Positions 10,562 to 22,765 of a stretch of 64,000 nucleotides of DNA are shown in pieces. Both the position numbers and the translations under genes were made by a program. The notes below the pieces were generated by a model that saw only the letters and a program-made list of their open reading frames with translations, searched no databases and had not been told where the DNA came from. How positions within the stretch are numbered: position 1 is the stretch's first letter; each line of letters starts with the position of its first letter. The stretch is from NCBI GenBank assembly GCA_963693085.1, contig OY856412.1:349344457-349408456 (forward strand), read 5' to 3'. The DNA is from Alisma plantago-aquatica (Eukaryota; Streptophyta; Magnoliopsida; Alismatales; Alismataceae).

Positions 10562-12877
10562 GATACCGGATGCGGATCTCACATTTGTTCGAATGTGAAG
10601 GATCTTAAGAGAAGTAGGCCTTTAGGGAAAGGCGAGGTTGAACTACGTGTTGCTAATAGGGCAAGAGTTTCCGCCACTGCCGTAGGAACCTATGAGTTAA
10701 CTCTACCAAGTGGGCTGAGAATAGAGTTGAAGAACTACTATTATGTACCTGCCATAAATAGGAATATCATTTCCGTCTCTTGTTTGGATAAGGATGGATT
10801 TGAATTTCTTATTAAGAATGGAAATTGTTCCATTTCTAAAGATGGGATCTTTTATGGCAGTGCCCCAATGTCTTATGGTCTATACTTGATAGATTTGGAG
10901 ATAAGTGTATACAACGTAAACACCAAAAAGAAAAGACTCAACGACTCAAACAAAACATATCTTTGGCATTGTCGTCTAGGGCACATAAATGAGAAGCGCA
11001 TTTCTAGACTCCATAAAGATGGTTATCTAGACTCTTTTGATTATGAATCAATAGAGACATGTGAATCTTGTTTATTACGCAAGATGACCAAGACTCCCTT
11101 TTCAGGTAAAGGTGAGAGAGCTAGTGATCTATTAGGACTCATACATACTGATGTATGTGGGACTTTTAGAACTAATGCCAGAGGTGGGTATTAGTACTTC
11201 ATTACCTTTACTGATGACTTCAGTAGGTATGGCTATGTGTACATGATGAAATATAAGTCAGAAACCCTTGAAAGGTTCAAGGATTTCATGAATGAAGTAC
11301 AAAACCAACTTGGTAAAAGTATTAAGGCACTTTGATCCGATCGAGGTGGAGAATACTTAAGCCAGGAGTTTGAGGACCTTCTGCGAGCCCGTGGTATTGT
11401 ATCACAATGGACTCCGCCTGGATCACCATAACATAATGGTGTGTCTGAAAGAAGGAATCACACATTGTTAGATATGGTGCGATCAATGATGAGTTTTGCT
11501 GATCTTACGATTTCTTTCTGGGGTTGTGCTCTTGAAACTGTCGTGTTTACACTTAACCGTGTACCATCTAAATCGGTTCAAAAGATACCATATGAGATAT
11601 GGTACGGGAAGCATCCCGATTTCTCTTTTCTGAAGATTTGGGATTGTGAGGCTTATGTTAGGAAAATGTTTCCTGATAAGCTTTGACCCAAATCCGATAA
11701 ATGTTATTTTGCTGGATACCCCAAGGAAACGAGGGGATATTATCTATACCACTCTACTGACAACAAAGTGTTTGTTGCCAGGACAGCTGTGTTCCTAGAG
11801 AAGGAATTTATTTCCAAAGGAAGCAGTGGGAGGAAAATAGAGCTTGAAGAGGTTCAAGCCCAACAAGAAAACATTGAACCGATAGATGTACAAGAGGAAA
11901 ATGGAGATTCACAAGGTGTTGTGAGATTTCATTCTCCTCTGGTAACACAAGGACCTCGTAGATCTAGTAGGACCCACCTTGAACCTGAGAGGTTTGGATA
12001 CCTTATGACTCAGGAAGGTGGTGAGTTGATCATAGATGATGATCCAACTACCTACGTAGATGCTATGGAGGGACCATATTCTGAGAAATGGTTTGAAGCC
12101 ATGAGTTCCGATATGGAATCCATGTACTCCAAAAAAGTATGGACTTTGGTGGAACCACCCGAAGGGGTAAAACCCATAGGGTGCAAGTGGGTCTTCAAGA
12201 AGAAGACCGACATGGATGGCAATGTGCAAACTTATAAAGGCAGATTGGTTGCAAAGGGATTTCGACAAGTTCAAGGTGTTGACTATGACGAAACCTTTTC
12301 TCCAGTTGCCATGATTAAGTCCATCAGGATCATGCTTGCTTTTGCAGCTTATTATGACTATGAGATTTGGCAAATGGATGTTAAAATCGCATTCCTTAAC
12401 GGGAATATAAATGAGGATGTGTACATGACACAGCCTGAAGGTTTTGTAGATCCAAAGAATGCCAATAAAGTCTGTAAGCTGCAAAGGTCAATCCATGGAT
12501 TGAAGCAAGCATCTCAGAGTTGGAATCTTCGATTTGATGAGGAAGTCAAAGTGTTTGGCTTTACTCAAAATGAAGATGAACCTTGTGTGTACAAGAAGGT
12601 TAGTGGGAGCTCGACCACATTCCTCATATTGTATGTGGATGACATACTTTTGATGGGGAATGATGTCTTAGCCTTAGAGAAGGTAAAGACTTGGCTTGGG
12701 AATACTTTCTCAATGAAGGACTTAGGAGAAGCATCCTACATTCTAGGAATTAAGATCTATAGAGATAGATCTAGAAGGCTTCTTGGACTAAGTCAAAGCA
12801 CGTACATCGACAAAGTGCTGAAGCGGTTCAGCATGGAGAACTCAAAGAGAGGCAACATCCCCATGCTACATGGAGTC
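10562..12877 (+). pseudogene. Ty1/Copia polyprotein, copy 1: protease to reverse transcriptase
   Basis: Translation begins inside the aspartic protease (DTGCGSHIC); gag and the 5' LTR are missing. It runs through the GAG-pre-integrase zinc motif (WHCRLGHI...CESC) and the integrase core (HTDVCG, DDFSRYGYVY, SERRNHTLLDM). The reverse transcriptase follows (KWVFKKKTD, LVAKGF, WQMDVKIAFLNG, LYVDDILLMG). The whole stretch is in a single frame, broken only by nonsense codons at about 11192, 11334, 11429 and 11684. It is cut at 12877 by the LTR-derived insertion and continues in register at 15924. The family is Copia; the lineage is not resolved. It is not functional. Confidence 0.9.
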
Positions 12878-15800
12878 TGTGACAAGGTGGTTTTTCTGGC
12901 TTAATATTGAGGACGAAATATCTTTTAAGGTGTGTAGGATGTGATGGAGTGGATTTTTGAAATCCATAAATCTCCAATAACATATTAGAATCCATATATT
13001 GAGTTATAGGGAGAGTTCCAAGTGTTTTAGTAAAGTTGGAATGTTGATTGAGATTTATATAATGATTTGGATCCATAAGTTATGCCTATTTGAGGAATTG
13101 AATGATCTAACAATTGAGTTTTGGCACCAAAGTTGTGTACAAGGTACCTTGTGTAGTGAGGAAGCTATGGTTAAAATTTGGTGGCAATTGGAGGGAAGTT
13201 ATGTAGGTTTTAATAATTGCAACTATGTGCATATTATTAAGCTAGTAGAGATAAGTTCCTTATCTATATAAATGTCACGCACCTCACGGGCTTAAGGAAC
13301 TACGGATTCAGGATGTGGCCTTGTTGTGACCATAGGATGGACCTGATCTGATGACTTTCAGTCGTCTCCTACCCTGTAGTTAGAACAAGAGAGAGGAGCC
13401 AGCTGAGCCACATTCTCCCATGATCCCACGCCATGATAGAGGTGGGTACGAGCAAGGCTGACAGAACGGTGGCATTCTACTCATTGTAATGAGTGCCTTG
13501 ACTCCTCATTTGTGGTCATCAGTTCAGCGTACAGATAGCCAGAGCCCTCCATTTCCACCAGCTCTCCACCGCAGTAAACAAGTGATGGGTCGGAGTAGGA
13601 AATGGAGGTAGAAGCCAGTTAAGGAGGGAGGATGTGAGGCGGGCGAGTTCACGACAGCCATCATCATGAAGGAACAAGAAACCAAAATGGTAGTGTCGGC
13701 AGCGGCGTCCTCGTTGAGAAGAAGTTTTGGAGCCTCGAGGAGGAGCTGCAACAGCAGCAACTAGGAGATCCATAGGCGTCAACATCCTTGTGCGGCGGCT
13801 AACAAGGAGTACGGGGTCTTATTCCCCTGTTGTTGTGTCGTAGCAACTGCAACCCGCAGCAAGCCCACGAGGAAGGAGATAGCAGCGAGTCATGGAGGAT
13901 TCGCAGAGGTCCTGAAGGGAACCTCGAAGCTGATAGCGGTGTTGCGATTCGGGGACAAAGATCTCATCTCCACTGATCTCACGCCGAAGATCAGCCTCAC
14001 GGCGGCAACCCTGTGGCTGTGCTTGCGATTGCGCGAGAACAAACACAGGAACAGAGTGAAGAAGAAGGGAACTGAACCGGCCCAATCCAGGAGTCAGACC
14101 GGACCGGCCCAGCCTGAGCCAGACTTGAACTGGGACAGATCCAAGCCCTGAGCCGCGCCCCCCAGCTCCACATGGCGCATGCCTATTGGTCAGAAAAGGT
14201 AATTTCCTTCATAATGTCCAGATCTTGTAAAATTCATAGGAATTAGCTCGATGCTCAGAAAAATACAAATAAGGTACCAAACTTCTCAGAAAAATGTGTA
14301 GAACAACTTGGAACCTTTAGATCAGTCTTTTGATGCTTAAATATCAGAAATATCATGTAAGACGTGTAATTCTTGTTTGATGGATAATAAATATCAAACA
14401 GTGGCCTAAAATTATGGAAAAATGTCAGTAATTCAATAATAACATTTATAATGCATTTGATGTCAGATATGGCCATGGTGATGTACGAAATCATGTAATT
14501 TGCTTAATATGGATAATTAGGGCTAATAACCCTAAATAAAATGCAATAAATACATGCATGCTCAATAAATCATGGTAATTACAGAATACCTTCATATCAG
14601 TAATGTGAGGCTAATACGTAACTCGGATATCAGTTAGATACATGGAATTCATGTTATATGAAGATGACCTATAATATATGGTTTAAAACCCTAATCTAGG
14701 TTAATGATGTAACCTAGGGTTAATTAATGTGCACAAAAATGCTATGGAAGATAATGTTCAGATAATGAGTCATAACCTGGAATATGACATCAGTATGATA
14801 ATTTTAAGACAAGAATGCAAGTAATAATGTATATATCCTAATGAGTTAAGTAAACCCTAATATGGACGCAATTAGGGTTAAGATGAGATGTAAGATGACG
14901 AGAACCTGATGATCGTATGTGATCTTATCTTTATCAGGGTTAACCAGGATGTAGTTGACATCAGGGATATGTGTGATGATAGGATGTCTCTTTGGAAGGT
15001 ACGCCATTACCTCTTACTTGGCTTATTATACAATATGCTTGTGTTATATGGTAGTAAAGACTTAGCATATGGTATTGATTGAAATGATTGTTCTTGTATG
15101 ATATGTTGCTCGATTTTCCATAGTTATGTCTATGAACACATGAAACATAAAATAACTGTTCCATTATATGAAAGCACTAACTCATTGGTAGTGTGCTTGG
15201 AAGTGACCTAACTCTTTGGTAGTGGTCACATTGTATATACGACCTAACTCTTTGGTAGTGGTCTGACCTAACTCTTTGGTAGTGGTCACCTTGTACAAAT
15301 GATCTAACTCTTTGGTAGTGATCATAAAGGCCTTGATATATAATGGAAAATGTGCTTAAAATATGTGTTCTCTTTTGTTGATGAATATCTTTGTGCAAGT
15401 ATATGCTTTTCTTATATTCTTCTGTTACTGCCAAGTATTAGTTTTATCTTATTTCCAAGATATGATGAGAGGTAAATAAAAGACATGTAGGCGTACTCAG
15501 TACAATATTCTTGAATATTGTGCTGACGTGTACCGCATGTAATCTTTTGTTTAGGTTGTGGTTATGCTCTTGAAGATCCATGATAGTGAGAGTTGTGTGG
15601 CGAACTGATGTACAGGTGGACCTGTTGTCTTAAGATCCTGTTGTTTAGATGTAGTACATGTATATGTATAGTTTGTTGTTCAATATGTAATATCAAATGT
15701 TGTAACAATTCATGTTGTAATTATATGTTGAATGGTGAACATGTGTGTATGGTTTTATTATTGTTCATGTACATGTGCTACTGATGGTTTCCTTATGACT

Positions 15801-15923
15801 TCCTCTGATTTTCTTCTTCTTAGCCTCGTATGGGATGTTTAAATTGGGATTCTCGCTGAGGTGAGGGTTTCAATTTGGACGTCACACATCAGATTAAGTT
15901 TTAGAAAATCCAGGGACGTTACA
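12878..15923 (+). mobile_element. LTR-derived Gypsy insertion (near-solo LTR)
   Basis: This insert starts TGTGAC, ends GTTACA, and is flanked on both sides by GAGTC (12873-12877 and 15924-15928), a 5-bp target duplication. It splits Copia copy 1 exactly between two halves that rejoin in register. The first 60 bases are not LTR: they encode NIEDEISFK, the usual tail of a Gypsy pol, followed by a purine-rich run. The LTR proper therefore probably starts near 12941 (TGTGATGGAG). The simplest reading is a full element that lost its 5' LTR and internal region by recombination, leaving a few 5' bases, the pol tail and the 3' LTR. ORFs inside (for example 13519-14085) show no motif. Confidence 0.75.
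15175..15325 (+). repeat. Hairpin repeat array in the Gypsy-type LTR
   Basis: Five imperfect copies of a palindromic unit lie in about 150 bases. In each, the ends GACCTAACTC and AGTGGTC can pair (GACC with GGTC) around CTTTGGT. They lie near 15180, 15204, 15241, 15264 and 15300, with compensating end changes (GATC...GATC in the last, AGCAC...GTGCT in the first). The co-variation suggests that the hairpin matters, not just the sequence. Confidence 0.65.
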
Positions 15924-17980
15924 GAGTCACCGTCTCTAGAGCTCAATGTCCCCAATCTTGTGAAGAAAGGGAGCGTATGAATGGGATCCCATATGCATCA
16001 GCCATCGGATCCATCATGTACTCTATGTTGTGCACACGCCCAGATGTCTTGTATGCTCTCAGCATGATGAGAAGGTACCAGTCAGATCCCAGGGATGCTC
16101 ACTGGACAGCCGTAAAGAACATCCTCAAGTACTTTTCAGGTAAAGGTGAGAGAGCTAGTGATCTATTAGGACTCATACATACTGATGTATGTGGGCCTTT
16201 TAGAACTAATTCCAGAGGTGGGTATCAGTACTTCATTACCTTTACTGATGACTTCAGTAGGTATGGCTATGTGTACATGATGAAACATAAGTCAGAAACC
16301 CTTGAAAGGTTCAAGGATTTCATGAATGAAGTACAGAACCAACTTGGTAAAAGTATTAAGGCACTTTGATCCGATCGAGGTGGAGAATACTTAAGCCAGG
16401 AGTTTGAGGACCTTCTGCGAGCCCGTGGTATTGTATCACAATGGACTCCGCTTGGAACACCACAGCATAATGGTGTATCTGAAAGAAGGAATCACACATT
16501 GTTAGATATGGTGCGATCAATGATGAGTTTTTCTAATCTTACGATTTCTTTCTGGGGTTGTGCTCTTGAAACCACCGCATTTACACTTAACCGTGTACCA
16601 TCTAAATCGGTTCAAAAGACACCATATGAGATATGGTACGGGAAGCGTCCCGATTTGTCTTTTCTGAAGATTTGGGGTTGTGAGGCTTATGTTAGGAAAA
16701 TGTTTCCTGATAAGCTTGGACCCAAATCCGATAAATGTTATTTTGTTGGATACCCCAAGGAAACGAGGGGATATTATCTATACCACCCTACTGACAACAA
16801 AGTGTTTGTTGCCAGGACAGCTGTGTTCCTAGAGAAGGAATTTATTTCCAAAGGAAGCAGTGGGAGGAAAATAGAGATTGAAGAGGTTCAAGCCCAACAA
16901 GAAAACATTGAACTGGTAGATGTACAAGAGGAAAATGGAGATTCACAAGGTGTTGTGAGATCTCATTCTCCTCTGGTATCACAAGGACCTCGTAGATCTA
17001 GTAGGACCCGCTTTGAACATGAGAGGTTTGGATACCTTGTGACTCAGGAAGGTGGTGAGTTGATCATAGATGATGATCCAACCTACGTAGATGCTATAGA
17101 GGGACCAGATTCTGAGAAATGGCTTTAAGCCATGAGATTCGAGATGGAATCCATGTACTCCAACAAAGTATGGACTTTGGTGGAACCACCCGAAGGGGTA
17201 AAACCCATAGGGTGCAAGTGGGTCTTCAAGAAGAAGACCGACATGGATGGCAATGTGCAAACTTGTAAAGGCAGATTGGTTCAAGGTGTTGACTATGACG
17301 AAACCTTTTCTCCAGTTGCCATGATTAAGTCCATCAGGATCATGCTTGCTATTGCAGCTTATTATGACTATGAGATTTGGCAAATGGATGTTAAAACTGC
17401 ATTCCTTAACGAGAATATAAATGAGGATGTGTACATGACATAGCCTGAAGGTTTTGTAGATCCAAAGAATGCCAATAAAGTCTGTAAGTTGCAAAGGTCA
17501 ATCTATGGATTGAAACAAGCATCTCAGAGTTGGAATCTTCGATTTGATGAGGAAGTCAAAGTGTTTGGCTTTACTCAAAATGAAGATGAACCTTGTGTGT
17601 ACAAGAAGGTTAGTGGGAGCTCGACCACATTCCTCATATTGTATGTGGATGACGTACTTTTGATGGGGAATGATGTCTTAGCCTTAGAGAAGGTAAAGAC
17701 TTGGCTTGGGAATACTTTCTCAATGAAGGACTTAGGAGAAGCATCCTACATTCTAGGAATTAAGATCTATAGAGATAGATCTAGAAGGCTTCTCGGACTA
17801 AGTCAAAGCACATACATCGACAAAGTGCTGAAGCGGATCAGCATGGAGAACTCAAAGAGAGGAAACATCCCCATGCTACATGGAGTCACTGTCTCTAGAG
17901 CTCAATGTCCCCAATCTTGTGAAGAAAGGGAGCATATGAATGGGATCCCATATGCATCAGCCATCAGATCCATCATGTAC
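15924..17980 (+). pseudogene. Ty1/Copia polyprotein: RNase H fragment fused to a second integrase-RT copy
   Basis: The first 210 bases continue copy 1 into the RNase H region (YASAIGSIMYS, TRPDVLYALS). At about 16132-16135 the reading frame jumps, in frame, back to the integrase segment seen at 11101 in copy 1. It then runs again through integrase and reverse transcriptase (LYVDDVLLMG) to ASAIRSIMY, where the Gypsy element is inserted. Stops lie at about 16367 (shared with copy 1, so older than the duplication), 17126 and 17441. A 21-base in-frame deletion lies near 17280. The other copy 1 stops are absent here. Confidence 0.9.
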
Positions 17981-20900
17981 TGAGACGATCCGATCTCCAA
18001 AACACAAAATAAACTCAGCGGAAGCATTCGATTAAATAGCGGAATACGAAAAATCACTGGAAATTAAAACTTTTTAAGCAAAGATCTTGAAAGCAGAAAA
18101 CTCTTTTATCATAAACAAGATAAACAGTTTACATTCTGTTAAATCACCTCTCGAGTGATTATATACATCCAGATACAAAATCTTGAGATTAAAAACCAAA
18201 AATCTCATACCTACTGACTCCTAGGACCTGAGAGTACAGAGACGACATAAGACCAACTAACTACATGACTCAGCAGTCAATATCTCCACCTGAGATTCAC
18301 TGCTGCCCCTAGTGTTGCTACTGATGATACTTCTCACCCTCGGATTGGTTTCTCTGTCCTCGACGTCCACCTAAAAAGTTGAAATCTACGGGGTGAGACA
18401 ATTTTAAATAATTGTCCCAGTGAGAGTTATAACTCTCCGCCAGAAGCTTTATTATAGCAATCAAAGGATAACACAAGCATAAAAGCTTATAAGATAATCA
18501 ATAGCAGATTTGACATTTAAGTAAAGCAACTGCATTAAGGAATATGAAGAACATGTATATTAATATAAACAGTGTAACTTCAATCATTGTGTCTCGTAGT
18601 TTAACCTAAGCAGATATGCTATGCAGTTGATTATGTTTTACAAACATTATTATGCCCTACGGAGATGAGGTATACCGCTCATTCACCAACAGATCACTAC
18701 TAAGTCACATCGGTATCATACATAGGTCATCAAAAGAGCCGGATTCTTATGACCTCATCTTCCTTTGTCAGTGTGAGGATCAACATGAAGGACATCTAGT
18801 GTCTCTTCTACAATAGCTTACCAGGGTATTCTGGCACTTCACTATTAGAGTCACATTGGCATTCTGTACTCTCTTCGCCATTGAAAGATCTCTTGTTTAT
18901 CTCTCATCGATGCGGTATTTAAATATTCCCTCGGGAGAATAGTGATACATCATCCCGACCTAAATATATAGTGAAGGGTTACTAGATTAAGATACATCTA
19001 CATCAACTCCTACACTAGGATGTAAGGATATTCACATCCATATTCCCCCACATACTCAAATGTATGTGATCCATGAGTTCCCTTAGGAAAACCTGTTTCA
19101 CCATCATTTATCTTCTGACAATGATGGATCTATGATCACGGCTCTACATGATATGATTATACTTGATTAGTTAGGTACATTTCAACATTCTTTTATCATC
19201 AAGCATGTTCTCAAACATTTAACTATTTAAGACACTACTATATAGGAAGAATACTAAATGTATTAAGCTTAACTCACATCAGTTATCATATGGATATCAA
19301 TTCTCAATTATTTCATCACAAGTCATCTAATCAGCATGACCTTGATGTTACTCATGGCTCTTACAGCCCATCAATCTCATGTGATGCCACTTAACTAGGC
19401 AACATAGCATATATCACTATTCATAAAGCTAATAACATGCTTTCAATGAATATGTTATCATAACCCTTACCTGGTTATGATCATTCCCTTATAAGAACCT
19501 GCATGGTTAATTCAATTAACAACAATAAACATTTCATTTCCAGATTAGAAATTTATAAAGCAGAATTAATCTTTCATTTCAAGGGTTGTACCTTCATGCC
19601 TTCACTAGAGGCTAGGTTCCCTTATTTTCATCAATTAGGGTTATTCAATCCCTTTCATTATGATTAGGAATAATGATTCCTCATCTCATACTTTAATCAT
19701 GAAGATTCATGCTTAAAAGCATAACCTGGAATTAGGGTTTATTGTACATTTCAACACATCACCCTCAGTTAAGGTTTACTATTCACATTACATGTTATTA
19801 TCCTAGAATTAGGGTTTACTATTCATTTCATAGTGAATTGAGCTCATAGCATCATCATGTATGAAAATTATCATCATTGATGCCCTCAAATTAGGTTAAG
19901 ATTCATTAATCATCATAATTAGGGTTTCCATGATCTCACCTTGGTGGATCATACCCTAATCATGTACATTCTTACATATTGAAGGTATGTTACTTGATTC
20001 TTAATCATATTAGGAGCCTTTTCTCTCCTCTCAATTATGAATGGTGATTACATCATTCTAGATTGAGTTAGGTCAGGTCAACATTGATTAACATAGGTCA
20101 AGTCATCACCACTATTGTTATTAGGGTTTGCTTGATCAAGGTGTGTTGTCTATTTGAAGCCTTCATGAATGCCTTGATAATGTTCACCATTAAGCATAAC
20201 ATGGGTCAAACTATTAGTTACTTAACCCCTTAATGTCTTTAGGTATGATTAGGGTTTAAGTTGAACAACCATTGAACCAATAAAACCTTCAAAGCATTAA
20301 GTAATCATAACCCTAAAGTCTCCAAACGACTACACACTTTCAACCTCCAAATGGTCCTGAGACCGTTTGGATGTGTTGACCATTTAGTTAGGTTGACTTC
20401 CAAACCGTTTGAACTTGGTCACCCTCAAAATTGTTTGAATCTAAACGGTCTTGAGACCGTTTGAACTTGTTGACCATTTGAGGGAGTTGACTTTGAAACC
20501 GTTTGAATCTATACGACCTTGAAACCGCATGAATTGAAACGATCTTGAGATCGATTGAATCTTAAACGACCTTGAGATCGTTTGAGCCCAAACGGTCTTG
20601 AGACCATTTGGATTCAAATGGTCTTGAGACCGTTTGGTCAAGACCGTTTGGATTCAAACGGTCTTGAGACCGTTTGGTCCAAACATCTCAAAACTGATTG
20701 GACCCAAAAAGTGCATCAACACTTGCAATCGATTATGGTTTTCAATGTTGAGCCCCTCAATTGTCTTCATCTGTGTTAACCAATTATCAATTGAGCCAAT
20801 TAGGGTTAGCCTTAACCAATTGGACACTCAATTGACCCTCAATTGATAACCAATTAGGGCTGAAACCAATTCAATTAGGGTTTGTAATCGGTTAACCATC

Positions 20901-22740
20901 AACATTGATCAACATGAGTCTAATTGAAGTTAAACCCATCAGTTGACACTCAATTGGGCCCCATCTTGGCCCAAACGGTCTTGGGATCGTGTGGACACCC
21001 TCCAAATGGTCTTGAGACTGTTTTCCCAAAGTTACATCAAAATCTAAGTCAATTTGATAAGGGTTGAACCCTAATTAAGTTACAAATCAGCATTTTCAAT
21101 AATCTCAACAACCTATTGTGATTGGACCCTCAATTGGTCAAAATACCTTAACCCTAGACCTCCAAACGGTCTTGGGGTGTCACCAAACGGTCTTGAGACC
21201 GTTTGAGTGATTCCCAAATGGTCTTGAGACCGTTTGGTCCACTCAACCCAAAGTTTCAACAAAATCGATCCTTGAAATCATCAATTGAACCCGATTAGGG
21301 TTTAGAGGGTTGAAGTGCCTTCAACTTGTGATTGGTTTGCAATTAGGTCATGATTCTTTGTATTTGATTAACTCAACATGTGTTCAGAAGACCTATAAAT
21401 GGTCTTCACTTGGTCAAACTTGCCAAACGGTCTTGAAGACCGTTTGAATCTAAACGGTCTTGCAAACCGCATGAAATCAAACAGTTGTGAGACCGTTTGG
21501 TTTCAAACAGTCTTGCAAACCGTTTAGACCAAATGGTCCAAGGTCGTTTGGTAACGTTTCCTAGGAAATCATGCCCATCATATTCAACCTTAGAACAGGT
21601 CGGTTACTTTGTGGTTTTGCTTGCAAAAGTGCAAGGAAGAGTAGGGAAGACGAAGAACTAACTACTAATTGCAAGAATAAGGATATGTATAAGAAAGCAA
21701 AAGGTTTAGAGTTATAAAACCCGCCTTAAGGTCGTTCCTAGAGCTCCAAGCTTCCAAGCTTCAAGCCTTTAATTGTGTATTTAGCTCCACAGGTCGGCCA
21801 AAGGTGTTTCTCCAAGAAAAGGTTGGGAAAGATCGGCTAGAAGAAGAAAGCTAAGTGAGAAAATCATAAAACCAACCTTGTAATCCACTTTCCTCCATGA
21901 ATTCGAGCAAGAAGATGGTCCAAGCTTACCTAGCTTCTCCTTAGCCGTTCTCCTCTGTTCCTAAGCTCTGCCTTATTCGGTCCAAGCAAGGTGATAAGTG
22001 ATAGAGGAAATGAAACGTTGCCTTTGGTTGCAAAGGAAAGTGTATAAGTACTTTGGGGTTATTTCCAACATAAGGACAACTAATTCTCCATTTCTCATCT
22101 AGGTCCCTCCTTTCTTCTTTGCACGTCTCTTCTTCTTATTTCTAAGGAAAAAATCCTTCTAAGACCAAGAACTAAAGGAAAAGAAGGTGAACTTATCACT
22201 AAGGTGCACATATATATAAAGGTCTCTTTACTTACAACTTGGTAATTAATTACAAAGTGTTCCTTATTATGTGATTATTCAAATGAAGTTCCCTCTTCAT
22301 AATTTTTACTCTACATGATGCCAAGAGTTATAAAAGATAATATAGAAGGTGTATTTTACAAGTTTTACCCCACATTTGGGTAAATTACACTTTACACCAA
22401 TTTTAGGGTTTTAAGCACAAGGATTGCCCCTCAAGCTGCATCTCAGTGTCCAAGCTTGGGGAATCCATCAAACTTCATCATATTCACTCTTATGATGCCT
22501 TAACACTAAAGGAACATCTTAATATGTATAAATTGCAAGTTAACCCTTCTGATTGGGTAATTTGCACATAGGTCCCTGTATTACAAAACAATACTAAAAT
22601 ATTGTTTAAAAAGGACAGAAATGTAAACATATGTTCCTCAGGAGCTTTATTTACATACAAGGAGATAATTACAAGTATTTAATTACATGATTAAGCAAAA
22701 CACCTAGGGTTAGTTCATAACCCAGGTCAGGGATGTTACA
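17981..22740 (-). repeat. Gypsy LTR (3' LTR in element sense)
   Basis: The LTR is about 4760 bases and reads TGTAAC...GTCTCA in element sense. It matches 34181-38923 over its whole length. It carries a dense array of palindromes built on AAACGGTCTTGAGACCGTTT at about 20340-20690, 20970-21020, 21160-21240 and 21425-21550. It also holds many AAACCCTAA telo-box motifs. ORFs at 20441-20846 are by-products of the repeats. Confidence 0.92.
20340..21550. repeat. Palindrome array in the Gypsy LTR
   Basis: At least a dozen full or partial copies occur of a near-perfect palindrome with 10-base arms CAAACGGTCT and AGACCGTTTG around a 2-base spacer. Intact examples lie near 20444, 20655 and 21184. Variants change one arm (for example AAATGGTC) or lengthen the centre. 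The same array is present in the other LTR (about 36540-37720). Confidence 0.85.
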
Positions 22741-22765
22741 AATTATCCACCCCTTACAAGGATTT
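22741..22765 (-). promoter_or_regulatory. Gypsy polypurine tract region
   Basis: Immediately inside the 3' LTR (element sense) is the purine-rich run GTAAGGGGTGGATAATT, the expected priming site for plus-strand DNA synthesis in an LTR retrotransposon. Confidence 0.6.

Noticed and set aside
13519..14085. ORFs of about 80-90 residues on the minus strand
   Set aside because: They fall inside an LTR bounded by a target duplication and show no known domain or conserved pattern.
20340..21550. CRISPR-like array
   Set aside because: The units are palindromic, irregularly spaced and lie in both LTRs of a plant retrotransposon; spacers are not unique and there is no associated gene.
19620..22420. Interstitial telomeric repeat
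   Set aside because: TTTAGGG-like words are dispersed, not tandem, so they are telo-box motifs rather than telomere sequence.
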